A stretch of 64,000 nucleotides of DNA. It comes from Paenibacillus ihumii (GTDB taxonomy: Bacteria > Bacillota > Bacilli > Paenibacillales > Paenibacillaceae). Positions 36,853-45,685 of the stretch are shown here, piece by piece. The stretch covers positions 1,860,117 to 1,924,116 of the forward strand of contig NZ_LN884299.1 in NCBI RefSeq assembly GCF_001403875.1, read 5' to 3'. Position 1 is the stretch's first letter. Every line of letters starts with the position of its first letter. The translations under genes and the position numbers were made by a program. Under the pieces are notes generated by a model that worked only from the letters and a program-made list of their open reading frames with translations, searched no databases and had not been told where the DNA came from.

Positions 36853-37286
36853 TATAATGTGAAGCATTTTCCTTGAGAAGATGATGTTATGAGGCTACCC
36901 AGTGCCGAATGAATCCTAGCATTTGAATAGTGTATCGAGATGCGGCAATCTCATCGTTACTCTAGGGTTATTCCGATGTGACGAATTTCATGATTCAGAA
37001 ATAGACCAAGCTTTTGTGTGTCTGGTGTAATTCCTGCTTGTAGAGTGTCTAATCATAAAGGAAACTATCTCTTGTCCTGTATCACATCTCATGGGATATG
37101 CTTAAGCGGTTATGCCAATTCCATCCCCGCGCTATCCTGAATGTCATGCTACAGCATGGGTATGATGGATGAGCAGGAAGTACAACGCCAATATCTCTAG
37201 TGGGATGTATTTCCAAACATTTAACCCTTAAGCCTGTAAAAAAAACATCCAAAGCCCACCGAGGGACCAGGTTATAGAATTTATAA
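36853..37286. other. Gene-free end of the AT-rich island, possible minus-strand remnant
   Basis: No intact gene. On the minus strand about 36958-37025 reads TPDTQKLGLFLNHEIRHIG then ITLE and a stop, which looks like the true C-terminus of a lost protein (HExxH-like), with no start upstream. The rest is undistinguished. Confidence 0.3.
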
Positions 37287-37325
37287 AACAAGCGGCTGCT
37301 GATTTACAGTAGCTGCTTGTTTTTT
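37287..37325 (+). terminator. Terminator at the right end of the island
   Basis: The stem AACAAGCGGCTGCTG/CAGTAGCTGCTTGTT with a 5-base loop is followed by TTTTTT. Its sequence resembles the terminator at 38730-38765. Confidence 0.8.
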
Positions 37326-37379
37326 GCTTGCTATGAAATTCTACTAAGAATCTTCATGGCCCTTTAGAGAGCAAAAGGA

Positions 37380-37408
37380 TTGAAACTATACACTAGTGTC
37401 GGTATAAT
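37380..37408 (+). promoter_or_regulatory. Consensus sigma-A promoter with palindromic operator, before the TetR gene
   Basis: The -35 TTGAAA (37380-37385), a 17-bp spacer and -10 TATAAT (37403-37408) are near ideal. The spacer contains the perfect palindrome ACACTAGTGT (37390-37399), placed where a TetR-type repressor would block RNA polymerase. Transcription would start near 37415, leaving a 57-base leader. Confidence 0.7.
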
Positions 37409-37471
37409 TGACTATATAAAAACGACAATGGTGTATATTTTTTTGTCATTCTTTATAAAGGAGGTGGTGCT

Positions 37472-38101
37472 ATGGCTCCAAAAGTTAGCGAGGAATATAA
37501 AAGAGAGCGGAAAAAAGAACTGATCCAAGCAGCCAAAGAGGTGTTTATTGAAAAAGGATATGTACATACTTCGATGCAGGACATTATGAATAAAGCGGGA
37601 ATCTCCAGGGGAGCGCTTTACAGTTACTTTGACAATATTGATCATGTTTTTATTGAAGTTCTAAAATACGATGACGAGAAAGTGGCTCAGCATTTTATCC
37701 CCTCTACCGAAGGTCCGCTCTGGCCCAACTTAAAGCACTGGATTGAAGCACAGCAGCTTCATATGGAGGCTATAGATCGAACATTGGTGCATGCTAAGGC
37801 AGAATTCTTTTTATCGTCCCAATATGTGAAGAATAAAATGAATTTCCCTTACATTGCTGAACGCTACAACCGTACTGCGGAAGCTATTGAACAAATATTG
37901 CTAGAGGGTGTTCGTCGTGGGGAATTTAGACCTCAACTGCCTATGTCTTCTATTGCCAGATATCTCATTTCATTTATTAACGGGTTAATGTTGGACACGT
38001 TTCAATTGGGTCATGAGCAGACCAAAGTAAAAGATCAATTAGTCGTCTTTATTTCCTCTTTGGAAAAGCTAATTAATCCAGCAGATACCTATAAGGAGTG
38101 A
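37472..38101 (+). CDS. TetR/AcrR-family transcriptional regulator
   Basis: A 209-residue repressor. The N-terminal HTH is KKELIQAAKEVFIEKGYVHT followed by SMQDIMNKAGISRGALYSYF. The helical ligand-binding domain (about 70-205) is of the YfiR/TetR_C type. AAGGAGGTGG is an excellent ribosome binding site. A palindrome lies within its own promoter, so autorepression is likely. The next gene, an acetyltransferase, starts 5 bases after this stop, so the pair is probably induced together when the regulator binds its ligand. Confidence 0.92.
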   Translation: MAPKVSEEYKRERKKELIQAAKEVFIEKGYVHTSMQDIMNKAGISRGALYSYFDNIDHVFIEVLKYDDEKVAQHFIPSTEGPLWPNLKHWIEAQQLHMEAIDRTLVHAKAEFFLSSQYVKNKMNFPYIAERYNRTAEAIEQILLEGVRRGEFRPQLPMSSIARYLISFINGLMLDTFQLGHEQTKVKDQLVVFISSLEKLINPADTYKE

Positions 38102-38106
38102 GCGTG

Positions 38107-38658
38107 ATGTTATTCGAATCATCAAGAATCAGATTAAGAAAAATGACGCAAGAGGATACTGAGCTGTATCATGCATGGAGAAATGATATGGAGGTGATGC
38201 GCTCCACCAATCCGTCTATGGATGTTTATTCCCTGGAGGAAACCCAGGGCTTTGTCGATCAGGTTATTCTGGGTTCGCATTCCTCCAAAAGCTATATTAT
38301 GGTTGATAAGGCTAATGAAGCGCCCATTGGCGTTGTGTCCCTTATCCTTATTGATTATAAGAACAGAAATGCCGAGTGCATTATTGATATCGGAGAAAAG
38401 GAATATTGGGGAAAAGGCTACGGTACAGAAGGCTTGAAGCTGCTGCTGGACTATGCTTTTTACGAACTGAACCTGCACAGGGTCTCGTTGAAGGTATTTT
38501 CGTTTAATGACAGAGCCATCCATCTGTATAAGAAGCTAGGCTTTCAGCAGGAAGGACTAATCAGAGAGTGCCTCTTTAGAGAAGGAAAGTGGCATCATGT
38601 CATTCAAATGGGTATTCTTCAGGAGGAATACTTTAAAAAACAGGAATTCGATATCTAA
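38107..38658 (+). CDS. GNAT-family N-acetyltransferase (RimJ/RimL/SpeG-like)
   Basis: A 183-residue acetyl-CoA-dependent transferase. It starts MLFESSRIRLRKMTQEDTEL. It carries the acetyl-CoA loop IGEKEYWGKGYGTEGLKLLL and the C-terminal motif HRVSLKVFSFNDRAIHLYKK followed by LGFQQEGLIRECLF. The subfamily acetylates protein N-termini, polyamines or antibiotics; the substrate here is unknown. ATG 38107 is chosen since AAGGAG lies 9 bases upstream, inside the tetR end. A GTG at 38098 is in frame. It is in an operon with the TetR regulator. Confidence 0.88.
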   Translation: MLFESSRIRLRKMTQEDTELYHAWRNDMEVMRSTNPSMDVYSLEETQGFVDQVILGSHSSKSYIMVDKANEAPIGVVSLILIDYKNRNAECIIDIGEKEYWGKGYGTEGLKLLLDYAFYELNLHRVSLKVFSFNDRAIHLYKKLGFQQEGLIRECLFREGKWHHVIQMGILQEEYFKKQEFDI

Positions 38659-38729
38659 AGCCGTTCCTTCTTTATCGTTTTGGATTGAGGGATTTATGGC
38701 AGCTTAAAAATCTGAATATATATTCATAA

Positions 38730-38765
38730 AACAAGGCGGTTGCTGAGGTCAGCAGCCGCCTTGTT
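38730..38765. terminator. Bidirectional terminator between converging genes
   Basis: A 17-bp near-perfect stem AACAAGGCGGTTGCTGA/TCAGCAGCCGCCTTGTT with a 2-base loop, flanked by A and T runs. It serves the acetyltransferase gene and, in reverse, the DUF2871 gene. Confidence 0.8.
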
Positions 38766-38770
38766 CATAT

Positions 38771-39166
38771 TTACAGAATTCTCTTGCGCAGCAGAGCGAG
38801 TAGCCAAATGATACCAGCAGCCAGGATCGTGTGCCCTAGCCCGGCGATGTGAGGCAGGAAGCTGATGTCGCTGCCGCTGATTTGCAGCATGCCGCGAATG
38901 GCCATGGTTGAGATCGTTATAATAAGTCCGAGATTATAAACGATGTACCATCCCCCGAACGATTTTGCTTCATGCACCTGGAAGACTTTAGCCAGGATTA
39001 GAGCGACGGTGAAGAAGAGGAAGCCCAGCACCAAAATATGCGTATGAAGGGCAACAAGGACGGTCTGCCCGCTGAAGCTGCTGAGCTTGGTAATTTCACG
39101 GTAGGCTACGCCGGCGATGAGGCCGAGAACCGCATAGAAAAAGGACGTATAATATAATTTTTTCAC
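38771..39166 (-). CDS. DUF2871 membrane protein
   Basis: A 131-residue protein with four transmembrane helices. Conserved features are REITKLSSFSGQTVLVALHT, the His pair HTHILVLGFLFF, and a third His in LPHIAGLGHTILAAGI. Arrangement and length match DUF2871, a family of unknown function with His residues suited to heme or metal binding. It starts with GTG at 39166 after AAAGGAGG. It stands alone. Confidence 0.8.
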   Translation of the reverse strand: MKKLYYTSFFYAVLGLIAGVAYREITKLSSFSGQTVLVALHTHILVLGFLFFTVALILAKVFQVHEAKSFGGWYIVYNLGLIITISTMAIRGMLQISGSDISFLPHIAGLGHTILAAGIIWLLALLRKRIL

Positions 39167-39302
39167 AATGCATAACCTCCTTTCAGAGTTGTTCTTTGGG
39201 ATTGTTTACGGTCAGTATAGCATGGTCAAATGAACGCAATATGAACAGAATATGAAGGAATTTCAACAAGTGATAGGTTTCACTTAACTAGTGAGGAACA
39301 AT

Positions 39303-39332
39303 AAAAAAGCTGCAGGCAGGACGCCAGCAGCT
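39303..39332 (-). terminator. Terminator of the carbonic anhydrase gene (minus strand)
   Basis: On the minus strand the stem AGCTGCTGGC/GCCTGCAGCT (imperfect) is followed by TTTTTTA. Confidence 0.7.
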
Positions 39333-39389
39333 GTTGAATAAAAATTCATTAAGTAGAATAATTATGCATATAGATTATAGTGATCTCGA

Positions 39390-39965
39390 TTAAGCATTGC
39401 TGCTGTTTTCTCTGCCGTCAACGACGAGCTCAAGCTCTCCGGTCATGGAGTCGATCAGCATGCCATGAACTGGAATGTTCGGTGGAAGAAGCGGGTGTCT
39501 TTTAACGATATCGACGGTATGGATGACGCCTTCTTTTTCGTTGCTGAAGCCGCGTAACCATTTTCTCAGCCGGATCCCCGAGTTCTCCAGGGTGTTGAGT
39601 ACATCATCTGAAATACCGCGGCCCCTCATCTCGCCGATCATATGCTCCGAGTTCAATGAAGCCATGCCGCAGCCCGTGTGTCCAACGATGAATACTTCCT
39701 CGGCCTGAAGCTCGTAAATAGCGAGGAGAAGACTCCGCATAACGGATCCAAAGGGCTGGGAGATGACGGCACCCGCATTTTTAATGATTTTGGCATCGCC
39801 GTTCCGCAGGTTCATCGCTTTTGGCAGAAGCTCGACAAGTCTGGTATCCATGCAGGTGACAATGGCGATCTTCTTATCCGGGAATTTGTCCGTGATATAG
39901 GCCTCGTATTCTTTGTCCAGGACGAATTTCTTGTTATGCTCCATAATCGTATCGATTTGGCTCAT
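39390..39965 (-). CDS. Beta-carbonic anhydrase
   Basis: A 191-residue zinc enzyme that interconverts CO2 and bicarbonate. The zinc ligands are visible: Cys38 and Asp40 in VTCMDTRL, His96 and Cys99 in VGHTGCGM. The Asp-Arg pair (Asp40, Arg42) of active beta-class enzymes is present. It belongs to the short type D/YbcF-like group of Bacillota. GGGAGG ribosome binding site. It lies 27 bp after the IscA-like gene and is probably co-transcribed with it. Confidence 0.92.
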   Translation of the reverse strand: MSQIDTIMEHNKKFVLDKEYEAYITDKFPDKKIAIVTCMDTRLVELLPKAMNLRNGDAKIIKNAGAVISQPFGSVMRSLLLAIYELQAEEVFIVGHTGCGMASLNSEHMIGEMRGRGISDDVLNTLENSGIRLRKWLRGFSNEKEGVIHTVDIVKRHPLLPPNIPVHGMLIDSMTGELELVVDGRENSSNA

Positions 39966-39992
39966 GATTGTTTCCCTCCTTAGTGCTGTGAA

Positions 39993-40334
39993 TTACTTCT
40001 GACTTCCCTCCTGGCGTCGATCGACAAGACGGAGGTTCGAATGGTAAAGCTGTGACATGCCATCTAAACGAAATGTTCCAGTGGATTCATCCCCCTTAAG
40101 GAACAGCTTATCCTCATAAAAAACGGCTTGCCCACGGTCAATCCACACCGGAAACGAATCGCATTCGATGCTGATATCATGCATGCCCGGCTTGTCTACC
40201 AGCTCCAGTCCGGCGATGCCGCTCATCCCGCAGCCGCAGCCCTCCAGGTCGTAAATGAGGCGCAATTGCCCGGAATATTCGCCGCGCAGCTCATGAACGA
40301 GGTTAACTGCAGCGGAATCAAGAGTCATTTTCAT
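39993..40334 (-). CDS. HesB/IscA-like iron-sulfur biosynthesis family protein (YqkB-like)
   Basis: A 113-residue protein with the HesB-like beta fold (LDSAAVNLVHELRGEYSGQL) and a Cys cluster GCGCGMSGIAG in place of the usual spaced A-type triad. The C-terminal CxC of true IscA is absent. YqkB-like members are of uncertain function and may bind iron or clusters. AAGGAG ribosome binding site. It is first in a two-gene unit with carbonic anhydrase. Confidence 0.75.
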   Translation of the reverse strand: MKMTLDSAAVNLVHELRGEYSGQLRLIYDLEGCGCGMSGIAGLELVDKPGMHDISIECDSFPVWIDRGQAVFYEDKLFLKGDESTGTFRLDGMSQLYHSNLRLVDRRQEGSQK

Positions 40335-40482
40335 GAGAAAGCTCCTTTACTTAAGCTAGACAATCGTGATAAATCTCATGGGAACCATCCGCTAATACAT
40401 GGCTTCAAAATTTGATTATACGTGTTGTAAAAAGTATCATCAAGAGGAAGGTATAAATTTCTGGATAGAGGTGGGAAATAAT

Positions 40483-42003
40483 ATGAATCAGACAACCGCT
40501 TCCAATTGGGAACAATTTCAAGGGTTATTGCGCAAAATCAAAAGCTATCACGAGGCTGTAGCGCTGATGCATTGGGACCTCCGCACCGGTGCGCCGAAGA
40601 AAGGGGCGCAGGGCCGCTCCGAGGCGATCGGCGTGCTGATGACGGAAGCCTTCAGGCTTCAGACATCAGAAGAGATGGGAGAAATGCTGGCCTATTTCAA
40701 TTCTCCGGCCTTATTTGCCGAGTTGGATGAAACTAAGCAGCGGATCATTAGCGTGACTCAGGAAGAGTACGACCGCAGCGTGAAAATACCGCCTCAGAAG
40801 TACCAGGAATATACGGAGCTCACTGCGCTTGCGGAGACGCTGTGGGAGGATTTTAAGGAACAAAGCGATTTTGCGGGATTTGAGCCTTACCTGGGGCAAA
40901 TTGTTGAGAAGACTAGCGAATTTATCGATTATTGGGGGCCTAAGGCCACCCGCTATGATACGCTGCTCCATTTGTATGAGCCGGATTTAACTGTAGAGAA
41001 GCTGGATGAAGTGTTCGGGCAGCTCCGGAACCGCCTTGTGCCGCTGGTCGAAGCGATCAAGGAGGCGTCCAGCGAGCCGCAGGCCTCCTTCATGAACCAG
41101 TTGTTCGATAAAGCTCAGCAGGAGAAATTCGGAATGTTCATGCTGGAGCAGATCGGTTATGATTTCGAGGCGGGACGCGTGGATGAGAGTGTGCATCCCT
41201 TCGAGATTACATTAAACCAGGGCGATGTGCGGATTACGACGAGTTACATGCAGGATGACGTGACGTTTGCTTTGTTCAGCTCCCTGCATGAGGGCGGGCA
41301 TGCCCTGTACGAACAAAATGTTAGCTCTGAGCTTGCAGGAACTCCGCTCGGGGAAGGGGCCTCTATGGGGATTCATGAATCCCAATCCCGTCTGTGGGAG
41401 AATTTCATCGGGCGCAGCCGGGAGTTTTGGACGAGGTATTATGGCGATTTGCAGCAGCACTTTCCAGAGCAGCTGAAGAATGTCACGGTGGATGAATTTT
41501 ACAAGGCGATCAACCGGGTGGAGAACTCATTGATCCGGATTCAGGCCGATGAATTGACGTATAATTTGCACATCATCATCCGCTATGAAATTGAGAAGCA
41601 GCTGTTTAACGAAGGATTATCAGTCAGCGATCTGCCGAAGGTGTGGAATGAGAAATACCAGGCATACCTCGGAATTACGCCGCCGAACGACGGCCTCGGC
41701 GTGCTGCAGGATGTGCATTGGTCCGGCGGCAGCTTCGGGTACTTCCCTTCCTATGCGCTTGGCAACATGTATGCAGCGCAAATCATGAACACGATGCGCA
41801 AGCAATTGCCGAATCTCGACGCGCTGATCACTGAAGGGAACTTCGCTCCAATCAAGGAGTGGCTGACGGAGCAAATCTATAAATATGGAAAAAGCCAAAA
41901 ACCGGCCGAAATCATTAAGCGGGTAACGGGCGAAGATTTGAATCCGAATTACTTGGCCGATTATCTGGAACAAAAATATAAAGCAATCTATGGGCTTAAG
42001 TAA
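40483..42003 (+). CDS. M32 carboxypeptidase (thermostable carboxypeptidase 1)
   Basis: A 506-residue cytoplasmic zinc peptidase that removes C-terminal residues. The zinc motif is HEGGH, at about residue 269 (SSLHEGGHALYEQN), with the third ligand Glu in GIHESQSRLWENFIG. DLRTGAPKKGAQGRSEAIG near the start and GYFPSYALGNMYAAQI near the end are family signatures. ATG 40483 follows GAGGTGGG; an in-frame ATG at 40399 would add 28 residues without family support. It is a single gene. Confidence 0.95.
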   Translation: MNQTTASNWEQFQGLLRKIKSYHEAVALMHWDLRTGAPKKGAQGRSEAIGVLMTEAFRLQTSEEMGEMLAYFNSPALFAELDETKQRIISVTQEEYDRSVKIPPQKYQEYTELTALAETLWEDFKEQSDFAGFEPYLGQIVEKTSEFIDYWGPKATRYDTLLHLYEPDLTVEKLDEVFGQLRNRLVPLVEAIKEASSEPQASFMNQLFDKAQQEKFGMFMLEQIGYDFEAGRVDESVHPFEITLNQGDVRITTSYMQDDVTFALFSSLHEGGHALYEQNVSSELAGTPLGEGASMGIHESQSRLWENFIGRSREFWTRYYGDLQQHFPEQLKNVTVDEFYKAINRVENSLIRIQADELTYNLHIIIRYEIEKQLFNEGLSVSDLPKVWNEKYQAYLGITPPNDGLGVLQDVHWSGGSFGYFPSYALGNMYAAQIMNTMRKQLPNLDALITEGNFAPIKEWLTEQIYKYGKSQKPAEIIKRVTGEDLNPNYLADYLEQKYKAIYGLK

Positions 42004-42063
42004 CGAGTTGCAATATTTTAGGGGAACGAAATAAAAGAATCAGTGGGCTTAACTGGCTTATGT

Positions 42064-42110
42064 AGGGGCCGCCGCTAACGAGCATCGTCTGTTCGTTAGC
42101 GGCGGCCCCT
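42064..42110. terminator. Perfect 18-bp inverted repeat after the carboxypeptidase gene
   Basis: AGGGGCCGCCGCTAACGA and its exact complement flank an 11-base loop. It is very stable but has no T-tail, so a transcription stop is uncertain; mRNA 3' protection or a Rho-related role is possible. Confidence 0.5.
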
Positions 42111-42185
42111 ATGTGCATGTCATAACCAATTGGAGGAGCGGCGCATATCCTTTAATAAAGCTGCTATAAGAAAGGGGTGACCGAA

Positions 42186-43199
42186 ATGTGGAATAAACGT
42201 CTTGCTGTATTCTTGATCGCGATCATCTTCCTCCTGCCTGCATTGCTTGGCGGATGCAGAGGTGACGGTCAGTCGCATAGAGTTAGAGTTGGCGAAGTGA
42301 CCCGCTCCGTCTTTTATGCGCCGCAGTACGTAGCTTTGGAGAAGGGATTTTTTCAAGAGGAAGGGCTGAATGTCGAGCTGCAGACGACGGCTGGAGGGGA
42401 TAAGACGATGACTGCCCTATTATCCGGCGCAATCGACGTGGCGCTTGTCGGCGCCGAAACCTCGATATACGTCTACCAGCAAGGAGCGGAGGATCCGGTA
42501 ATCAACTTTGCACAGCTAACGCAGACGGATGGGACCTTTCTCGTATCCCGGGAGCAGATAGACCATTTTCATTGGTCGCAGCTTCGCGGAGCTGTTTTTC
42601 TTGGACAGCGCAAGGGCGGGATGCCCCAGATGGCCGGGGAATTTACACTCCGTAAGCACGGAATCGATCCAAAGTATGATTTGGAGCTGATCCAGAACGT
42701 CGATTTTGCCAATATTGCCGCTGCTTATGCATCCGGGACAGGACAGTATGTCCAGCTCTTCGAACCCCAGGCTTCCATCTTCGAGCGGGAGGGCAAGGGA
42801 CATGTCATTGCTTCCTTCGGAACGGAGAGCGGGCGATTGCCTTATACGGTATTCATGACGAAGCAGAGCTATATGAAAAATAACGATGAAGTCGTCCAGA
42901 AGTTTACGAATGCGATTCGCAAGGCCCAGAATTGGGTTCAGGAGCATACCCCGGCGGAAACGGCGGCTGTAATCGCGCCATTCTTTAAGGATACAGATTT
43001 GGACATCCTAGAAAGCTCTGTGAAGCGCTACCTCGAGCAAGGATCCTATGCGGATTCGCCAGCTATAGCCGAGGAGGCTTGGAATAACCTGCTGAACGTG
43101 ATGGAAGGGGCAGGGGAATTGAAAGAACGGGTGCCGCTAAATGAGCTGGCCGACAACAAATATGCGGAAGCCGCCGCTCAAGCACACCCGTCGCCATAA
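42186..43199 (+). CDS. ABC importer substrate-binding lipoprotein (NMT1/SsuA type)
   Basis: A 337-residue lipoprotein. The signal peptide ends in the lipobox LLGGC (Cys near residue 22). The mature part is an NMT1/THI5-like or SsuA-like binding protein (VFYAPQYVALEKGFFQEEGL; LLSGAIDVALVGAETSIYV). Members bind taurine, alkanesulfonates, nitrate, or thiamine-precursor pyrimidines. No TPP riboswitch or sulfonatase gene is visible, so the ligand is open. ATG 42186 has AAAGGGG 8 bases upstream. It is first of three importer genes. Confidence 0.85.
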   Translation: MWNKRLAVFLIAIIFLLPALLGGCRGDGQSHRVRVGEVTRSVFYAPQYVALEKGFFQEEGLNVELQTTAGGDKTMTALLSGAIDVALVGAETSIYVYQQGAEDPVINFAQLTQTDGTFLVSREQIDHFHWSQLRGAVFLGQRKGGMPQMAGEFTLRKHGIDPKYDLELIQNVDFANIAAAYASGTGQYVQLFEPQASIFEREGKGHVIASFGTESGRLPYTVFMTKQSYMKNNDEVVQKFTNAIRKAQNWVQEHTPAETAAVIAPFFKDTDLDILESSVKRYLEQGSYADSPAIAEEAWNNLLNVMEGAGELKERVPLNELADNKYAEAAAQAHPSP

Positions 43200-43217
43200 G
43201 GAGAGGACGGTGTACCC

Positions 43218-44000
43218 ATGGTGCCTGTCATACAGCTTAAGCATGTTGATCTCGCCTATGTAACGGATCGTGGAGCGACGCTGGCCCTTCAGGACATGAA
43301 TCTGTCCGTGGAAAGCGGGGAATTTATCAGCCTGGTCGGCCCGAGCGGATGCGGAAAAACGACGCTGCTGTCGTTAATGGCCGGCCTGATCGCGCCGTCC
43401 CGGGGGGAGGTGCTGCTGCATGGCAAACCTGTAACCGGGCCAACCCCTGAAGTGGGCTATATGCTTCAGCAGGATTATTTGTTTCCTTGGCGGAACATTG
43501 TCGATAATGTCTTGCTGGGTCTCGAATTAACGAATTGTCTCACCAAGGAAAGCAAGGAGCTGGCAGAGGATCTCCTGGAGGGAATGGGGCTCGCCGGAAC
43601 GGGGCATCTATATCCTCACCAGCTGTCGGGCGGCATGAGGCAGCGGGTGGCGCTGGCTAGAACGCTTGCCACAAATCCGGATTTGCTGCTGCTGGATGAA
43701 CCCTTCTCCGCACTTGACTACCAGACGAAGCTGCAGCTGGAGGATCTCGTCGTTGAAACGCTGAAGAAGCGCAGAAAGACTGGCATTCTCGTGACACATG
43801 ATCTTTCCGAGGCGATTGCGGTTAGCGACCGGGTCATCGTGCTGGGGTCCAGGCCCGGTACGATCCGCAGCACTTTCGCCGTACCGGGCAACATTCGCGA
43901 GGCGCAGCCGTTTTATGCCCGGGAGGAACCGGGATTCAACGCCCTGTTCCACGAAATTTGGGGAGAACTCGAAGCATCCGAGAGAAGGGAGCGAGCTTGA
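43218..44000 (+). CDS. ABC importer ATP-binding protein (SsuB/TauB type)
   Basis: A 260-residue ATPase. Walker A GPSGCGKTTLLS, Q-loop VGYMLQQDYLFPWRNIVDNV, signature LSGGMRQRVALARTL, Walker B LLLLDEPFSALD and H-switch VTHDLSEAIAVSDR are intact. The FPWR after the Q-loop is typical of nitrate/sulfonate importers. It starts 18 bp after the binding-protein gene, and its stop overlaps the permease ATG by one base. Confidence 0.93.
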   Translation: MVPVIQLKHVDLAYVTDRGATLALQDMNLSVESGEFISLVGPSGCGKTTLLSLMAGLIAPSRGEVLLHGKPVTGPTPEVGYMLQQDYLFPWRNIVDNVLLGLELTNCLTKESKELAEDLLEGMGLAGTGHLYPHQLSGGMRQRVALARTLATNPDLLLLDEPFSALDYQTKLQLEDLVVETLKKRRKTGILVTHDLSEAIAVSDRVIVLGSRPGTIRSTFAVPGNIREAQPFYAREEPGFNALFHEIWGELEASERRERA

Positions 44001-45007
44001 TGAAGGAGGAGCGCCCGGAGCACCTATCCGCCCAGGAGAATGTGAGTCGGTCTGACGAGGAGAGCCAGGAGCAGACCGTCACAGAGAGTGTGAGTCAATC
44101 CGACGGGGAGAGCCGTAATTATTCAACTGCGGAGTACCAGGGCTCTTTTGGCGGAGAGAACCAGAAACAATCGGCTAATACGGATCAAAACCAAGACGGT
44201 CAGGAGCCGCAGGCCTGGTTGTCCCATAAATGGCGGCAGCACTTGCAGGCGAAGCGAAGAATGAATAGAGCGGTTTTCGCGGCTCAGGCCTTCATTCTCC
44301 TATTTGGAATTGCGCTTTGGGAAATCGCGGGACGGCTCAAATGGGTAGACGTGCTCATTTTTAGTTACCCGTCCAAGATCGGCCAGCAAATTGTAAAGGA
44401 CATCGTCAGCGGCGAGCTTTGGCCGCATCTAGCCATGACGGTATCCGAGACGGTGGTGGGCTTTCTGCTTGGTACGCTAATCGGCACACTGCTTGCCGTC
44501 GTCATCTGGTGGTCGCCATTTCTGTCCAGGGTGCTCGATCCCTACATGGTTGTCTTCAACAGCATGCCGAAGGTCGCCCTCGGCCCAATCTTCATTGTGC
44601 TGTTCGGTGCCGGCTTTACCGCGATCGTTATAACGACGCTGTCCATTACCGTCATCGTTACGACACTTGTCGTGTATACAAGCTTTAATGAAGTCGATGC
44701 CAACTATACCAAAGTCATACGCACGTTCGGCGGCAGCCGCCAGGATGTTTTTCGCAAAGCGATATTGCCTGCCTCATTCCCGACTATTGTCTCCACACTT
44801 AAAGTGAATGTTGGCATGGCCTGGGTCGGTGTCATTGTCGGCGAATTTCTGGTCGCCAAAATAGGCCTCGGTTACCTGATTGTTTATGGCTTTCAAGTGT
44901 TTAATTTCACGTTGGTGCTCTCCAGTCTCGTCATTATCGCATTTGTTGCCACCGCCATGTATCAGCTCGTCGTATATATTGAACGCAAACTAGTACGCGA
45001 ACGGTAA
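44000..45007 (+). CDS. ABC importer permease (SsuC/TauC type) with long hydrophilic N-terminus
   Basis: A 335-residue permease. About 80 residues of low-complexity hydrophilic sequence precede the first helix (AVFAAQAFILLFGIALWEIA). This stretch carries an internal duplication (VSRSDEESQEQ, VSQSDGESRNY) and is unusual for the family. Five or six helices follow, with the BPD coupling motif around EVDANYTKVIRTFGGSRQDV. ATG 44000 overlaps the ATPase stop (TGATG). The three genes form one importer operon. The substrate is undetermined. Confidence 0.88.
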   Translation: MKEERPEHLSAQENVSRSDEESQEQTVTESVSQSDGESRNYSTAEYQGSFGGENQKQSANTDQNQDGQEPQAWLSHKWRQHLQAKRRMNRAVFAAQAFILLFGIALWEIAGRLKWVDVLIFSYPSKIGQQIVKDIVSGELWPHLAMTVSETVVGFLLGTLIGTLLAVVIWWSPFLSRVLDPYMVVFNSMPKVALGPIFIVLFGAGFTAIVITTLSITVIVTTLVVYTSFNEVDANYTKVIRTFGGSRQDVFRKAILPASFPTIVSTLKVNVGMAWVGVIVGEFLVAKIGLGYLIVYGFQVFNFTLVLSSLVIIAFVATAMYQLVVYIERKLVRER

Positions 45008-45595
45008 AAACATCCGCCCAAAGAAATCTGCCTAAAAAATCTGTCTAAAAAATCTGTCTAAAAAAATCTGTCAAAAGAAATTTTCTACGACATTCGTTTT
45101 ATTAATGGGGTTATTCAGCAACACATTTGTTTATAGATAACACTGTTTACTTGAAATAATAGGCTTGGAGCTCCGCTTTGGGCAAAAAGTTTATTTATGC
45201 TATAGAGTTAAATTGGGGAGAATTTCGCTCTGCATTACAGGCCGCCTTCTGATTTCACTGCCTCGAGAACCACTCGACTCGTGTGAAAATCTGGAATGCG
45301 GCTTATTTGTATGTATGACTCCAAAAATAAAGCAAAATATTTTAAGCGATGCAAAAGTTGAGTAGACTCGATGGATGGGCAGCATATGGGATCGAGGAAG
45401 AAGAGGAAGCAAGGGGTATTTGGAGTGGGAGGAGTAAGAGGAGTGTGAGTAGGTGTGAGTAGGTGTGAGTAGGTGTGAGTAGTGTGAGGAGTATAAGGAG
45501 CATGAGGAGTGCGAGGAGCTAGAAGTATGTGGGATGTGAGGAGCAAGAAAAAACGGAGGAAACAGGAAAGTGGAGTAAAAGCTGATGAGACAGGT

Positions 45596-45685
45596 AGGAT
45601 GATCGCGGGAGAAGACTTAAGAGGGCAGGCAGGGGAGCGCAGGATGATCGCGGGAGAAGATTTAAGAGGGCAGGCAGGGAGAGCA
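45596..45685. repeat. 45-bp direct tandem repeat, two copies
   Basis: The unit begins AGGATGATCGCGGGAGAAGA and continues TTAAGAGGGCAGGCAGGG; copies start at 45596 and 45641 with one or two changes. A third partial copy (GCGATCGCGGGG) follows. Confidence 0.85.

Noticed and set aside
42004..42185. Riboswitch (for example TPP) upstream of the NMT1-like importer
   Set aside because: Only a simple perfect hairpin is present; no conserved thi-box core is visible.
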